64,000 bases of DNA from Palaemon carinicauda (lineage: Eukaryota; Arthropoda; Malacostraca; Decapoda; Palaemonidae), in the NCBI RefSeq assembly GCF_036898095.1, contig NC_090768.1, forward strand, positions 49,543,547 to 49,607,546, written 5' to 3'. Position numbers and translations under genes: made by a program. The notes below the pieces were generated by a model. The model did no database searches and had not been told where the DNA came from. It was given only the letters and a program-made list of their open reading frames with translations. Below are positions 32,071 to 42,680 of this stretch, one piece after another; positions within the stretch are counted from its first letter, which is position 1, and every line of letters begins with the position of its first letter.

Positions 32071-34215
32071 TGATATGCGCAAAGTGTTACAGTGTTGCGT
32101 TCGAGGGTTCGTTTGTTCGTGCCAGTTGTTCACCTAGTCCGGGACCTCTTACAAGCTCCCAAGCCCAGGGGAGAAGTAATGTCGAACGACGTATGGGTTC
32201 CACAGGCCTTGATCGACGAACAGACGTTTCCCTCGGTGGTTTCGGGTGTATCTACACACGTTGCCGACGTGATCGCCCCACCCACACAAAGACGAGAGAG
32301 CCCATTTATTCCTCGTCTGCGGAAGAGGTTTCTCGCAGAAACCATGGACCAAATCTTGCATCTTTTTAAGTGCAAGTCGGTCCCTTCCGCGCAAGTCCAA
32401 CGGCCTAGGTGTAGCCACTGGGTCAGTTCGGACTCGCTGCAGTCATCCGACGACTGCACACCTCCCAAGAGAGGCAAGGTGGTACCGCAACAGGCAGTAA
32501 CTCCGTCTGTTGCCGCACCAGCTGTTTTAGACCCTCAGTCACAACGGACAGTGGCTCCGTGTGTTGCCGTCTTTTGTAGACCCTAGTGGTCCATGCTGCA
32601 GACTATGCAGTCTCAGCTTGCTTCCTTCATGCAGGAGTATCGTGCTGAGAAGGTTGACACTGCACCTGTTAACCTACAACCTGCCACGGTTGTGCGCTCA
32701 GCAGATACTGCGGCTGCCAGCTCCCACACTCCACCTGTGAGAGCTCCACCACCGATGCGCAGTCGACCCTGCCAGACGCATGTTCTTGCTGCACCCTCCG
32801 TTGACATGCGTGAGCTACCGCATCAGCAGTGGGAAGGTGCTGTCAAGCTGCCGTGTTTTGACGCAATGCGGCATGCTCCGCAACCCACGGCAGTCCCTCC
32901 CATGCACCAGCACTCCGCTTTTGTTGTTGCCAGCTCCCACACTCCGACTGCGGAGAAGGTTGACGATGCACCCGTTGGCCTACAGCCTGCCACGGTTGTG
33001 CGCCCAGCATGGCTGCCTGCTCCCACACTCTTGTTGTGAGAGCTCCTCCACCCATGCGCAGTCGACCCTGCCAGACGCATGCTGACTCCCACAGACACAC
33101 GGAGCACTCCGTTGCCGTGCGTGAGCTACCACAAGCTGCCGTGTTTTGACACGGTGTGTCAGCCTCCGCAACACACTGTGGTTACCGCCACTCGCCCGCA
33201 GCTAACTAGTCAGTCAGGAGTTGAGGCTTCCCCACACAGCTTTGGTTGTTGCCAACTCACAGACTGTATAGCAGTTACATGACATTGCCTTCTGGTCTGC
33301 TACTAATACACCAGTGCTGTATGTCCTCACGCACCTGTTGTGGTTGACAGTTCAGTTTTTGACAGTTCACAGACTGTCAAGCAGTTACATAACGTTGCCT
33401 TCTGGTCTGCTGCTTATGCACCAGTGAAACCCTCACTGAGAATACCTAGCTTTTCTCAGACATGGTTCCTGTAGATGAGAAAGTGCTGTTCTCCCTCCTT
33501 CTGATATTCCCTTGAGGACTCTGTCATTTGGAGAGGAGCCTTAAGCTGCTTAGCCTCCTATGGACTTTAATTAAAGCATAACATGCTTCCAGGGAGGGTA
33601 AATGGTTCCGCTTCAGTCGCTAACCCCATCTGTTGCCACACCTGCTCCCATAGACCTTGGGCTTTGTTGCAAGACATGCAGTCCAAGCTTAGTCCTTGAT
33701 AGAGGATTTTTTTTTACGGAGAAGAACCTTCTAGCCAACAACCCTCCTACTGGTTGGTTGTACGCCCTGTTGAAGCTGAGGTATCCTACTCACATCCGCC
33801 AGTTGAGATGGTTCCTCCACCGGTGCGACCCAGTGTGGGTTGCCAGTCGCACGTTGACGTTAAGCGACTCTCGGAGGTGGTTGTGGACGTTCAGTGTGTC
33901 ACTAGGAAGACGTTCAACAACCAGCAGAGGTGACTTGTTGTGACGCAGTGCGGCAACCTCAGCAACCCGATAAGGGGTTGTCTGCACAACCCAGACAGTC
34001 TAGACAGTTTCGGGTTGTCGCTGTACTTCCTTGCGTCCCCATGGTTGACAGGTCACAGACTGTGCAGCAGTACCATGATCTTGTGTCCGGCTCCGTCACG
34101 CATCCACCAGTGCGACCGGATTCAGCGAGTCAGACGTTGCCCACTCCGTTGCCGTTTCCTCATCAGTTTTGGATGAGGAACCCTCTGATGAAGACATGGC
34201 TGAACAAGACGATCA
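32071..34215 (+). pseudogene. gag region of A2, diverged and broken
   Basis: The frame 32092-32586 (164 aa) keeps VRLFVPVVHLVRDLL, then diverges from A1, A3 and A4 (VADVIAPPTQRRES, FLAETMDQILHLF). The frame 32593-33039 continues with MLQTMQSQLASFMQEY and repeated LQPATVVR units. Internal repeats of this module fill 32640-33180. The gag C-terminal domain present in A1 (IDFSNLVDSPW) is deleted near 33565-33590. The second module follows (QDMQSKL at about 33675) and ends in the acidic tail. A2 is the best sample of an uninterrupted N-terminal gag frame. Confidence 0.7.
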
Positions 34216-35446
34216 ACCCCCAGCCCTGCTATCCATCCAGAAGATGCTGAAGAAGGAACACGGCCCTGTCAGGCTGTGGATGAGTCTGGTTAGGACACTG
34301 TCATCCGTGGTTCAATTGGTGTCACTTGGAAGACTACACCTCCGTCCTCTTCGGTTTCATCTAGCTCTTCACTGGAAAAGGACAAGACGCTAGAAGCGGT
34401 CTCGATCCCGGTTTCCGGAAGATAAGTCTGGTCTGACTTGATGAAAGGACTTTATCAACCTTTGAAAGGGTCTTCCCCTGACTGTTCAGACTCCCAACCA
34501 CGTTCTCTTCTCAGACGCATCGGACGTAGGCTGGGGTGCGACCTTAGGCGGTAGGGAATGCTCGGGATTATGGAACTCGAGTCAAAGGACAATGCATTTC
34601 AACTGCAAGAAGCTTCTGGCAGTACGTCTGACCTGGAAAAGCTTCAGGTCTCTCCTTCAAGGCTAAGTAGTGGAGGTGAACACGGTCAACTCCCTGCTTT
34701 GATGTACATCTCCTAGCAAGGAGGGACCTACTCTCTGACATGGTACGAGTTCGCAAGGGACCTCCTCTCCTGTTCAACAGGTCTAGACTTTTCACTAGTT
34801 ACAAGTTTCATCCAAGGCAACTTGAATGTCTTAGCAGATTGTCTCAGTAGGAAGGGACAATAATTCCAACATATTGGACCCTCCACAAGGATGTATGCAA
34901 GAGACTTTGGGTCACCTGGGGCCAACCAACCATAGATCTCTTCGCAACCTCGATGTCCAAGAGGCTCTCAATACTTTGCTCACCTATCCCGGACCCAGCA
35001 GTAGTTCTTATAGATGCCTTTCTACTAGATTGGTCTCATCTAGATCTTATGCATTCCCTCCGTTCTAGATTGTCAACAAGGTACTGCAGAAGTTCGCCTC
35101 TCACGAAGGGACAAAGTTGACTCTAGTTGCTTCCCTCTGGCCCGCGAGAGAATAACTTACCGAGGTACTTCGATGGCTAGTAGACGTTCCCAGAACTCTT
35201 CCCCTAAGGGTGGACCTGCTACGTCTGCCACGCGTAAAGAAGGTACTCCAAGGCCTCCACGCTCTTCGTCTCACTGCCTTCAGAGTATCGAAAGACTCTC
35301 GAGAACTAGAGGTTTTTCGAAGGAGGCAACCAGAGCGATTGCTAGAGCAAGGAGAACATCCACCCTTAGAATCTACCAATCGAAGTGGGAAATCTTCCGA
35401 AACTGGTGCAAGTCAGTATCCGTATCCTCGACCAGTACCTCTGTAA
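34216..35446 (+). pseudogene. RT thumb and RNase H remnant of A2
   Basis: It starts ALLSIQKMLKKEHGP after the acidic gag tail, with the same RT deletion as A1 and A3. The RNase H Asp block (FSDASDVGWGATLGG) is visible, but several stops and frameshifts follow (DNTTA is damaged to N-x-VNSL). The open frame 35210-35446 is the end of this reading frame. It is the most decayed copy. Confidence 0.75.
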
Positions 35447-36330
35447 CTCAAATAGCTGACTTCCTCTTATATCTGAGGAAAGAGCGATCTCTTTCAGCTC
35501 CCACTATCAAGGGTTACAGAAGCATGTTGGCATCAGTCTTCCGTCACAGAGGCTTAGATCTTTCCAACAATAAAGATCTACAGGACCTCCTTAAGTCTTT
35601 TGAGACCACGAAGGAGCGTCGTTTGGTTACACCTGGTTGGAATTTAGACGTGGTTCTAAGATTCCTTATGTCAGACAGGTTCGAACCACTTCAATCAGCC
35701 TACCTGAAAGATCTCACCTTTAAGACTTTTCCTGATATGCTTAACCACAGCTAAAAGAGTCAGTGAGATTCATGCCTTCAGCAAGAACATCGGATTCTCA
35801 TCCGAAACGGCTACATGTTCTACATCTTGGTTTTTTAGCCAAACACGAGCTGCCTTCTCGGCCTTGACCAATATCGTTCGATATTCCAAACTTATCGTAT
35901 GGTTGGAAATGAACTAGAAAGAGTATTATGTCCTGTAAGAGCTCTTAAGTTCTATTTTAAAACCTTTACGAGGCCCGTCTGAAGCTTTATGGTGTTCAGT
36001 TAAGAATCCATCTTTGCCTATGTCAGAGAATTCTTTATCCTATTTTTATCAGACTGTTAATACGAGAAGCTCATTCCCTTCTGAATGAGGAAGACCAAGC
36101 TTGGCTGAAGGTAAGGACACACGAAGTTAGAGCTGTCACAACTTCTGTGGCCTTTAAACAAAATAGATCTTTGCAAAATATATTCGACGCAACCTATTGG
36201 GAAAGCAAATCAGTGTTCGCGTCTTTTATCTTAAGAATGTCCAGTCTCTTTACGAGAACTGCTACACTCTGGGACCATTCGTAGCAACGAGTGCAGTAGT
36301 GGTGGGGGCTCCACCACTACAATTCCCTAA
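35173..36330 (+). pseudogene. tyrosine recombinase of A2, frameshifted
   Basis: The N-terminal half is open (35173-35754: LRIYQSKWEIFRNW, SAPTIKGYRSMLAS, LVTPGWNLDVVLRF), then a frameshift occurs just before the first catalytic Arg region (AKRVSEIHA, in another frame at about 35750). The H-x2-R box (THEVRAVTTSVAFKQN) is at about 36118, and the nucleophile region is shifted again (VFASFILRMSS frame). It shares with A3 a two-base loss around tatcgtatggttgg (about 35894). Confidence 0.8.
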
Positions 36331-36720
36331 TTCCAGAACCTTTTTAATCTTTCTCTTGAAATATTTTTGGGTTGTCCGGAAGGCTAAGAAGCCTTTCGCA
36401 TCCTACTTGATTTGGCGGGTGGTCAAAATCATTTCTTGAGAAGCGCCTAGATTAGAGGTTTTGATGAGGACCTTTAGTATGGGTTGCAACCCTTCATACT
36501 TCAGCTCCTAGGAGTCGCTCAGCATCCTATGAGGATCGCGAGGCTCAGTAAGGAAGACGTACTTAAAAAGGCAGAGTAATTGTTCAAGTCGTCTTCCTTA
36601 CCAGGTACTTATTTATTTTATGCTTGTTATTTTGAATAACTGCTAAAATGAAATACGGAATACTTAGCTCATAATGTCAACTTGTAATGCTGGTCTCTAC
36701 CCACCCCCCTGGGTGTGAAT

Positions 36721-36810
36721 CAGCTATATGATCATCGGGTAAGTTTGATATTGAAAAATGTTATTTTCCTTAGTAAAATAAATTTTTGAATATACTTACC
36801 CGATGATCAT
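36721..36810 (+). repeat. internal complementary region of A2
   Basis: Complementary to both A2 ends, carrying the atgatcatcggg variant that matches A2's own ends rather than those of A1. Confidence 0.92.
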
Positions 36811-36860
36811 AAATTAAAGGACCCACCCTTCCTCCCCAATAGAGAACCAGTGGGACAGAG

Positions 36861-37057
36861 GAGAAAATTGGTTCTTTGTTGACATCGAGTACTTGAGTAC
36901 TTATTTGACAGATGGCGCTGTTGATGTACACCCCCACCTGTATAGCGATCGCTGGCGTATTCCTCCCGTAGGTTTTTTCTGTCGGGCAGCAGGGATGCAG
37001 CTATATGATCATCGGGTAAGTATATTCAAAAATTTATTTTACTAAGGAAAATAACAT
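36861..37057 (+). repeat. right terminal repeat of A2
   Basis: Inverted repeat body, then gggtaagtatattcaaa to aaaataacat, complementary to the internal region. Confidence 0.9.
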
Positions 37058-37170
37058 GTTTCTATAGGAATTATCAAGACATATAGAAAGGAGGACTGAA
37101 ATGAATTTTAGCAATGTTACGTATAGGTCGTACAGAATTGATGCATGATTTTTTAATATCCACACTTCAT
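37058..37170 (+). pseudogene. 3' continuation of the LINE split by A2
   Basis: Immediately after A2 the frame reads ELSRHIERRTEMNF and SNVTYRSYRIDA. This resembles the short C-terminal segment after RNase H in I/Jockey-type LINEs (the SR...E...L-R-x-G-x-T pattern). It supports insertion of A2 into an already present LINE. Confidence 0.45.
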
Positions 37171-38405
37171 GAAGCAATTCATGAAGTTTGAGTGTGACAC
37201 TTTTTTAGCCATACAACATATTTTTGGTAATTATAAAGTTTTGAATAGACATATTTTTGTTTTGGCAATAAAAGTTATTTGGACATTTTATCATACTCCA
37301 ATAATCTTTATTTTTAAGAAACAGGTTTTATAAACAAGATTTAAATTTATTTATCACAGATTTTTATATAAGAATTAAATTCTATATATTTATATTTCAT
37401 TTAGCTTTAAAATATTTTTACCTCCCGATATTAATTGGGCCATCTGCAAGAGTTGGGTTTGACATATTTGACAGGTTAATCTCTTCCCTTTTAATAATAA
37501 TAATCTCTGATACAAAATATCAGAAATTAAACAGGTGTCATACTACTTAGCACAAATATTATCGAAGGCACGAAGGCATTTTACTGGTTGAATGCCCCGG
37601 TCTTGGGATCTTGATCATGCTTTTAAATGTCTTAGTGAGGATGGCAGCTGTATTTACTTCAGAAAATGGTCTTCAGCAAACTTTTCAATTCATCTTATCA
37701 TTTCAGTTCTGTGGCTTTATGTTCCTGTCACAGTACCAGAAAACATTAAGCATTTAGTATTTGTCACTCCTTATAGAACCTGATTTATGTTGGTTTGGGG
37801 TCATTTTTTGTGTAGCTTAAAGATTGTTTTTTTTTTTTTCTTTAAGAAACAATTAGTGCACGTGTAATAATAAAAAACTTGTGTTATTAGTATTAAATTT
37901 CTTATATTGATAGAGTTCCAGGGGATGTTGAAGAAGGAGAGGTCTAACTGGTGAGGGACCTATGGTCGTGTTTCTTACACGCCCCAGTTACTATACCGAC
38001 ACTCATTAGAGTGAGCGAGCTGGGTTTATTCCTAGCATTCCATGCATCTTTTTTCTCTGGTATATTTAGCAGTATTTATGCCTTAGAAATGGTGCTATAA
38101 GGAGCATTTCACTGGGCGACACAGGTTCCTCGCCCAGAAATAGATTTTTCCTTCGTCAAAATCCCTTTATTCTGGTCTGCTTCTTGACATTTCAGATTGG
38201 ATTTTATTGGTGACTGATGAGCTATTGACTCTATATTATGAATAGTGTAGTTCATCCACATTCCAGTGACCAATGGAAATACACTGAAGTTACTCACCTG
38301 GAGATTAAAGACTACATAAATAAGATGATATGCCTGTTAGGAAATGTGAAAATTTTTTTTAACATATACTGTATTCTATTTAGAAATAAGAAATACTTCT
38401 TTCAG
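37171..38405. other. receptor intron, no gene recognised
   Basis: AT-rich intron. The part from about 37915 to 38170 (gagttccaggggatgtt to cgcccagaaatagattt) has higher GC and looks like a piece of an unidentified dispersed repeat. No exon is seen before the acceptor at 38405. Confidence 0.4.
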
Positions 38406-38515
38406 GGTCGCTATGGTGAAGTTTGGTGTGGTATTTGGCAGGGAGAAACTGTTGCTGTCAAAATCTTTTTCTCGCGTGATGAGGCTTCGTGGGCGAGAGA
38501 AACGGAAATATACAG
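38406..38515 (+). CDS. sax: sax-like receptor exon: kinase glycine loop and catalytic lysine
   Basis: The acceptor is ttctttcag at 38405. The exon reads [21 protein letters not shown], completing the glycine loop (GKGRYGEV across the splice) and giving the ATP-binding lysine in VAVKIF. It then reads [15 protein letters not shown]. The coding sequence ends in AG and must join C from the next exon to make [15 protein letters not shown]. The donor is therefore gcgagt, a GC rather than a GT, after tacag. No GT donor in the right phase is seen nearby. The preceding intron is about 11 kb and contains a LINE split by DIRS copy A2. Confidence 0.93.
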
Positions 38516-39215
38516 GCGAGTTTTTTCTACATGTTTCTATAACTTCAGTTTCTGAGGTGGTAATTGTCTTATTTATTGTGTTGGTAAAATTATCAGGAAA
38601 ACACAGCAATTATTCAATAAAGAGTAATTTCTTAATAATCTGATAAAAGGTAGTGCATACAGCATATATTTATATTCATAGGTCTGACTTTGGTTTATAC
38701 CCAACAAATTAATGACCTGCAGACTTTATCTAAATATGTGAAGTTTGCTATGAATCATGTGATTTTATTAAATTTGCCAAGTTATAGATCTAAGAATTAT
38801 TTGAAAAATTGAAAATTCACAATATTGTTGATATGCCTTCATCAACTCTAAAAATAATTTCATTATCTAAATTCCGTTTTTATTACTCCTTGACTTATAT
38901 ACACATCAAACATACTTAAAGTACGCACGTTGCTATAAAAGAAAAAGAATTACAATAAGATGAAATCAGAGATGATGATACTTTATCTCGTTCCCAGCTT
39001 TAAGCCTTAAGAAAGTTATACATTTTATTTGGATGTTTTTTATACTATTTGATACTTGATATTGATACTCATTTTTTTATCTGGAGACATGTATAGATGA
39101 TTGTAAAGTAATCCATTTTATTTTATGAGAAGCCCATAACCTAATATGATTGTTTAAGCTGCTGGTTTGAAGTAAAACCTTTCATTAATATATTTAATTT
39201 TGGTCTTATTTGCAG
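38516..39215. other. 700-bp receptor intron with GC donor, no element
   Basis: The intron begins gcgagt and ends ttgcag. It contains only AT-rich sequence. Confidence 0.7.
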
Positions 39216-39492
39216 CACTGTTCTACTTCGGCATGAAAACATTTTAGGCTTCTATGGATCGGATATGACATCCCGTGGGTCGTGCACTCAATTGTGGTTG
39301 GTCACCCACTACCATCCTCGAGGATCATTGTATGACTTCCTTAATAATCAGACTCTTGATCATTCATCTCTGATGTTAATGGCACTCTCGACTGTTAATG
39401 GGATACTTCATTTACACACCGAAATATTTGGAACACAAGGAAAACCTGCCATTGCTCATAGAGATATAAAATCAAAGAATATTCTTGTAAAG
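39216..39492 (+). CDS. sax: sax-like receptor exon: kinase N-lobe to catalytic loop
   Basis: The acceptor is tatttgcag at 39215 and the donor gtattt starts at 39493. The exon starts with one base of a split codon and reads 92 codons: [40 protein letters not shown], and the catalytic loop AHRDIKSKN with its HRD aspartate. The stretch [13 protein letters not shown] is characteristic of type I receptors, and SDMTSR with THYH is characteristic of the ALK1/ALK2 group. It is separated from the GC-donor exon by a 700-bp element-free intron. The next intron is 12.3 kb and contains a DNA transposon, DIRS copy A3 and LINE remnants. Confidence 0.96.
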
Positions 39493-39558
39493 GTATTTTA
39501 ATGATAGTAACTTTTTAAATATTGATAAAATGAAATTGGGTCTATAAGTACAGCACTG

Positions 39559-40548
39559 TATATACTTGTGTAACATGTGATCTCGCCTATTATGTGACCG
39601 CCAATTTTCACCCCCCAAAAATGATTTTATCGTGTATCTCGTGTATGATGAGCGTTTCTTTTTTGAGAGGGGAAGTTAGGCTCTCTTATGCTAAATTTCT
39701 GTATCCCCAAAATTGCCAACAATTCTAATTACGATATATGGTCACTTCTACCTTAGCTAGGCTAACTGCATAATGATGATATCACTATTATTACTGGTAT
39801 TTGTAATATTATTACCAGTACAATATTGTTATTATTAGTAGTTGTAGTATTTAAATAATAAAAAGGGAAATACTGATAATGTCACAAAGCCAAACTGCTG
39901 TAAACAAACTGAAGTTACTGAATGAAAAAAAGCTGTTATTGATAACAGCTGAAATGGCTGACAGCCGTTTCTCACATTTTAACCTTTGTACGAGAGAAAA
40001 CAGCCCTAATTTATTATTTCACATTATATACAGTCACCACAGAGAAACTTCCAACAGAACTAACAGAAAAAATCAATAATTTTCTAACCTATGTTAAGAA
40101 AAATTGCAAAACTTATAACTATAAATTATTGTGCATCAGCAACATGGACGAAACCACCCTCACTTTGATATGCCGTCAAGCTCTACCATAAATAAAATAA
40201 ATGTTTAATAAATGTGTATGTACTTTTGTATGCTAAAATTAGAATAATAGATCCAGTAATAATTGTTCCTATCACGTAAATAAAAATCCTTATAGCCAAA
40301 CCCCACCATACCAACTGAACGAACCATAAAAACAAAGATGGTAGTCTCTATCGGAATATAAACATTTACTATGTGTTTAATTATGCAATTATTAAATGTG
40401 AATAAGATATTACTAACATTATTAGCTTGGTCAATGTCATAGCCTTAGCTAGAAGTACTTACGATATTTTCATATCTCGTGTATGATGGGACCACCTTAA
40501 TATGGGGCTAACAAGTCTTAAAGGTCACATGTTACGTGAGTATATACG
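39559..40548. mobile_element. 1-kb DNA transposon or MITE with terminal inverted repeats
   Basis: The left end tatatacttgtgtaacatg is inverted at the right end as catgttacgtgagtatata (one or two mismatches over about 24 bases, spanning to about 40548). Near both ends the phrase atctcgtgtatgatg occurs (39639 and 40469), giving a sub-terminal repeat. Flanking TA-rich bases fit a TA target. Inside, the longest frame (39879-40079, 66 aa) has no known domain, so a transposase is not shown. Confidence 0.65.
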
Positions 40549-41180
40549 GTATATGCTTCATCACTTTTTGTATGGTTTAATGTTGATGTGATTTCTTGTT
40601 TCTATTGCCAGATCAGTAATAAGTCATATACTTTAAGCCCATTCCTTTACCCAAGTGTGTCAAAAAGGTTTTTATTTTGATAACCCTTACCCATTCCTGT
40701 CAAAAAGGGTTTTATTTTGATGACCCTCACCTTTAGGTCACATTGCTTTATATTTAGGAAGTGTGAGCTTTTCAATTTTTTAAACAATTTCCTTTTCCTC
40801 TTAATACCATTTACCCTCTCCTCCTGGAATCACCAGACACCTGTTCTCTAGTCAGACTCTACGTTTGATGTTGCAGGAACTCGCCCCCACCTCTGGGTTA
40901 TCACAATATCTACATTGATGAAGACCATGCAACTTATTTTACAATGTTGTTATTAATGTTCTCACAGATAATTTAGATATTTCATTTGGTAATTTTGGTC
41001 ACTTTTTTACCAGAATCACTTGTGTTTCTGTAGCTTTCCTGGTATTAATTTTTATCATTTTCAGCATAATAGCTGATTTTGCCCTTGACATCCTTTCTCA
41101 TATTCACTGTGTAGGTGCTATGTCAGAATAGAAATTTAGTAGGCTTAGAAATTTATTAGAAGAATGTTTTTTTCTTGCAG
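40549..41180. other. receptor intron, nothing recognised
   Basis: A near-duplicate phrase (cattcctgtcaaaaaggg and agtgtgtcaaaaaggttt) occurs at 40655-40720. No gene or element is identified. Confidence 0.35.
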
Positions 41181-41254
41181 ATAACTGGATCATCATTATC
41201 ATCATCATCATCATCATATTATTATTATTATTATTATTATTACTATTAGTTAAG
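41181..41254. repeat. (TCA)n/(ATT)n microsatellite and truncated tail of repeat R6
   Basis: Runs of tca and att end in tagttaagc. This is the tail side of a minus-strand repeat R whose body resumes after A3 at 47725 (ccctagttggagaag). Confidence 0.7.
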
Positions 41255-41433
41255 CTTTTTCAATATTTAACTTAGCTGGTGATTATAATAGCTGCAACTC
41301 TGTTGCTCGACAGAAAAAAACTACGTAAAAATTCGCCAGCGATCGCTACACAGGTAGGGGGTGTACTCAACAGCGCCATCTGTCGTTCAGATACCCATTA
41401 CTCATTGTAAACAAAGAACTCAATTTTCTCTCT
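41255..41433 (+). repeat. left terminal repeat of A3
   Basis: tttttcaatatttaactt then tggtgattataatagc and the inverted repeat body; complementary to 47528-47690. Confidence 0.9.
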
Positions 41434-42622
41434 GTCGGGCTACCGGCAAGACCTACTAATTCGCTGTTGCTAACTGGATTTGTTTTCACAACTATTTGGT
41501 GAAGTACACTATTCTAGTTTTGAGCTTTCGCTATGCAGGTGTTTTATCTTCATCTTAAAACTTGAACTCGTTTTGGATAGATTTAATTATGGTGACAGAG
41601 TATGGACTTTCTTTCACTTTTAAATGGCCGACCCTTCCCTTAGACGGAAGTGTGTTTAGGCTTTTAGTAATTATCTTATCACGTTATAGATTTTCCTATA
41701 TATATTTTATATCTCTCCGCCTTTATTAGGCCTCTTCGATTAACTTTCCATTTTTTATAAACATATAAAAATAAATTTTAATGCTTTGTTTATATAGAAC
41801 TTTCCTGAGAGTAGGCGGTCCTAACTTGGAAACCGAAGTTAATCAACGTTGAGCCCTTTATATCGTCTTTAGCTTTTAAAGAGCTAAGGATTTAAAACTT
41901 TTTAAATGTAATTTTTTATGAAAGAATTTCTTTGATAGTCTTCGTACTGTTTTCAAAGATGAACTAACGTTTAGTTTTTTATGCTACGCAGTTGTTGACG
42001 TTCAGGACGTTCAACATGCGCTCTATCGTTACGATAGAGAGAGAGTGTATCACGGTTTCACTTTGCAGTAAGAGTAAATCGATTCTGACGTTTTGTTCAT
42101 TCTTTCTTAGCTTAAATGTTTTAAATTCTAATTTAAAGGAACTTTTTATTTGAAAAACCTTTCAGTTTTTTCCTTTAGTCAAATAACATGTTTTTTTGAC
42201 GATATATAATTGGGCTCTTCTCTTAGGTGCGAAATCAAGAGAGAAAGAGAGAGAGAGATAGAGACGGAGGGAGAGAGAGAAGAGAAAACGTTCTGTTCAA
42301 GCGGGTAACGTTGTTCTCGTGTTACTCACGTCCCTAGTCGCTGTACGGGGAGGAAGGATAAAACGTTTTTAGGTTTTTATTCTCGTCCCCAGGCTATGTG
42401 CGGTGAGAGATTGAAAACGTAGTTATATGAACTAGTGTTTAGTCTCTTTCCCAGCCACTGATTTTTCATTTTATCTTAAAATATGTTTTCTGTTTTTTGC
42501 TGGTATTATGAGCTTGCATTATACGACTAATTTCGCAATTACTACCTTTTAATGAAGGGTAGAATTGCGTGTTTCAGGTAGAAATAAGTGCAAAAAAGAA
42601 AATCGAAGTGATAAAGTGATAT

Positions 42623-42680
42623 GCGCAAAGTGTTACAGTGTTGCGTCCGAGGCGCAAAGTGTTACAGTGTTGCGTCCGAG
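42623..42680 (+). repeat. 29-bp tandem duplication at the gag start of A3
   Basis: gcgcaaagtgttacagtg at 42623 repeats at 42652, 29 bases on. The size shifts the gag frame and is not seen in A1, A2 or A4. Confidence 0.92.

Larger units (their letters stand above)
30655..37057 (+). mobile_element. DIRS family A element A2, full-length, defective
   Basis: Terminal repeats at 30655-30830 and 36861-37057 and an internal complementary region at 36721-36810 match one another. They carry their own variant (cccgatgatcatatag) instead of the ccggtgaatata of A1. The order is as in A1: leader, gag, second gag module, RT thumb/RNase H, recombinase. The gag C-terminal domain is lost and several stops break every gene. 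It is inserted into a LINE: the left flank is catatgaagcca and the right flank ctataggaattatc, and the LINE frame continues on both sides. Confidence 0.93.
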
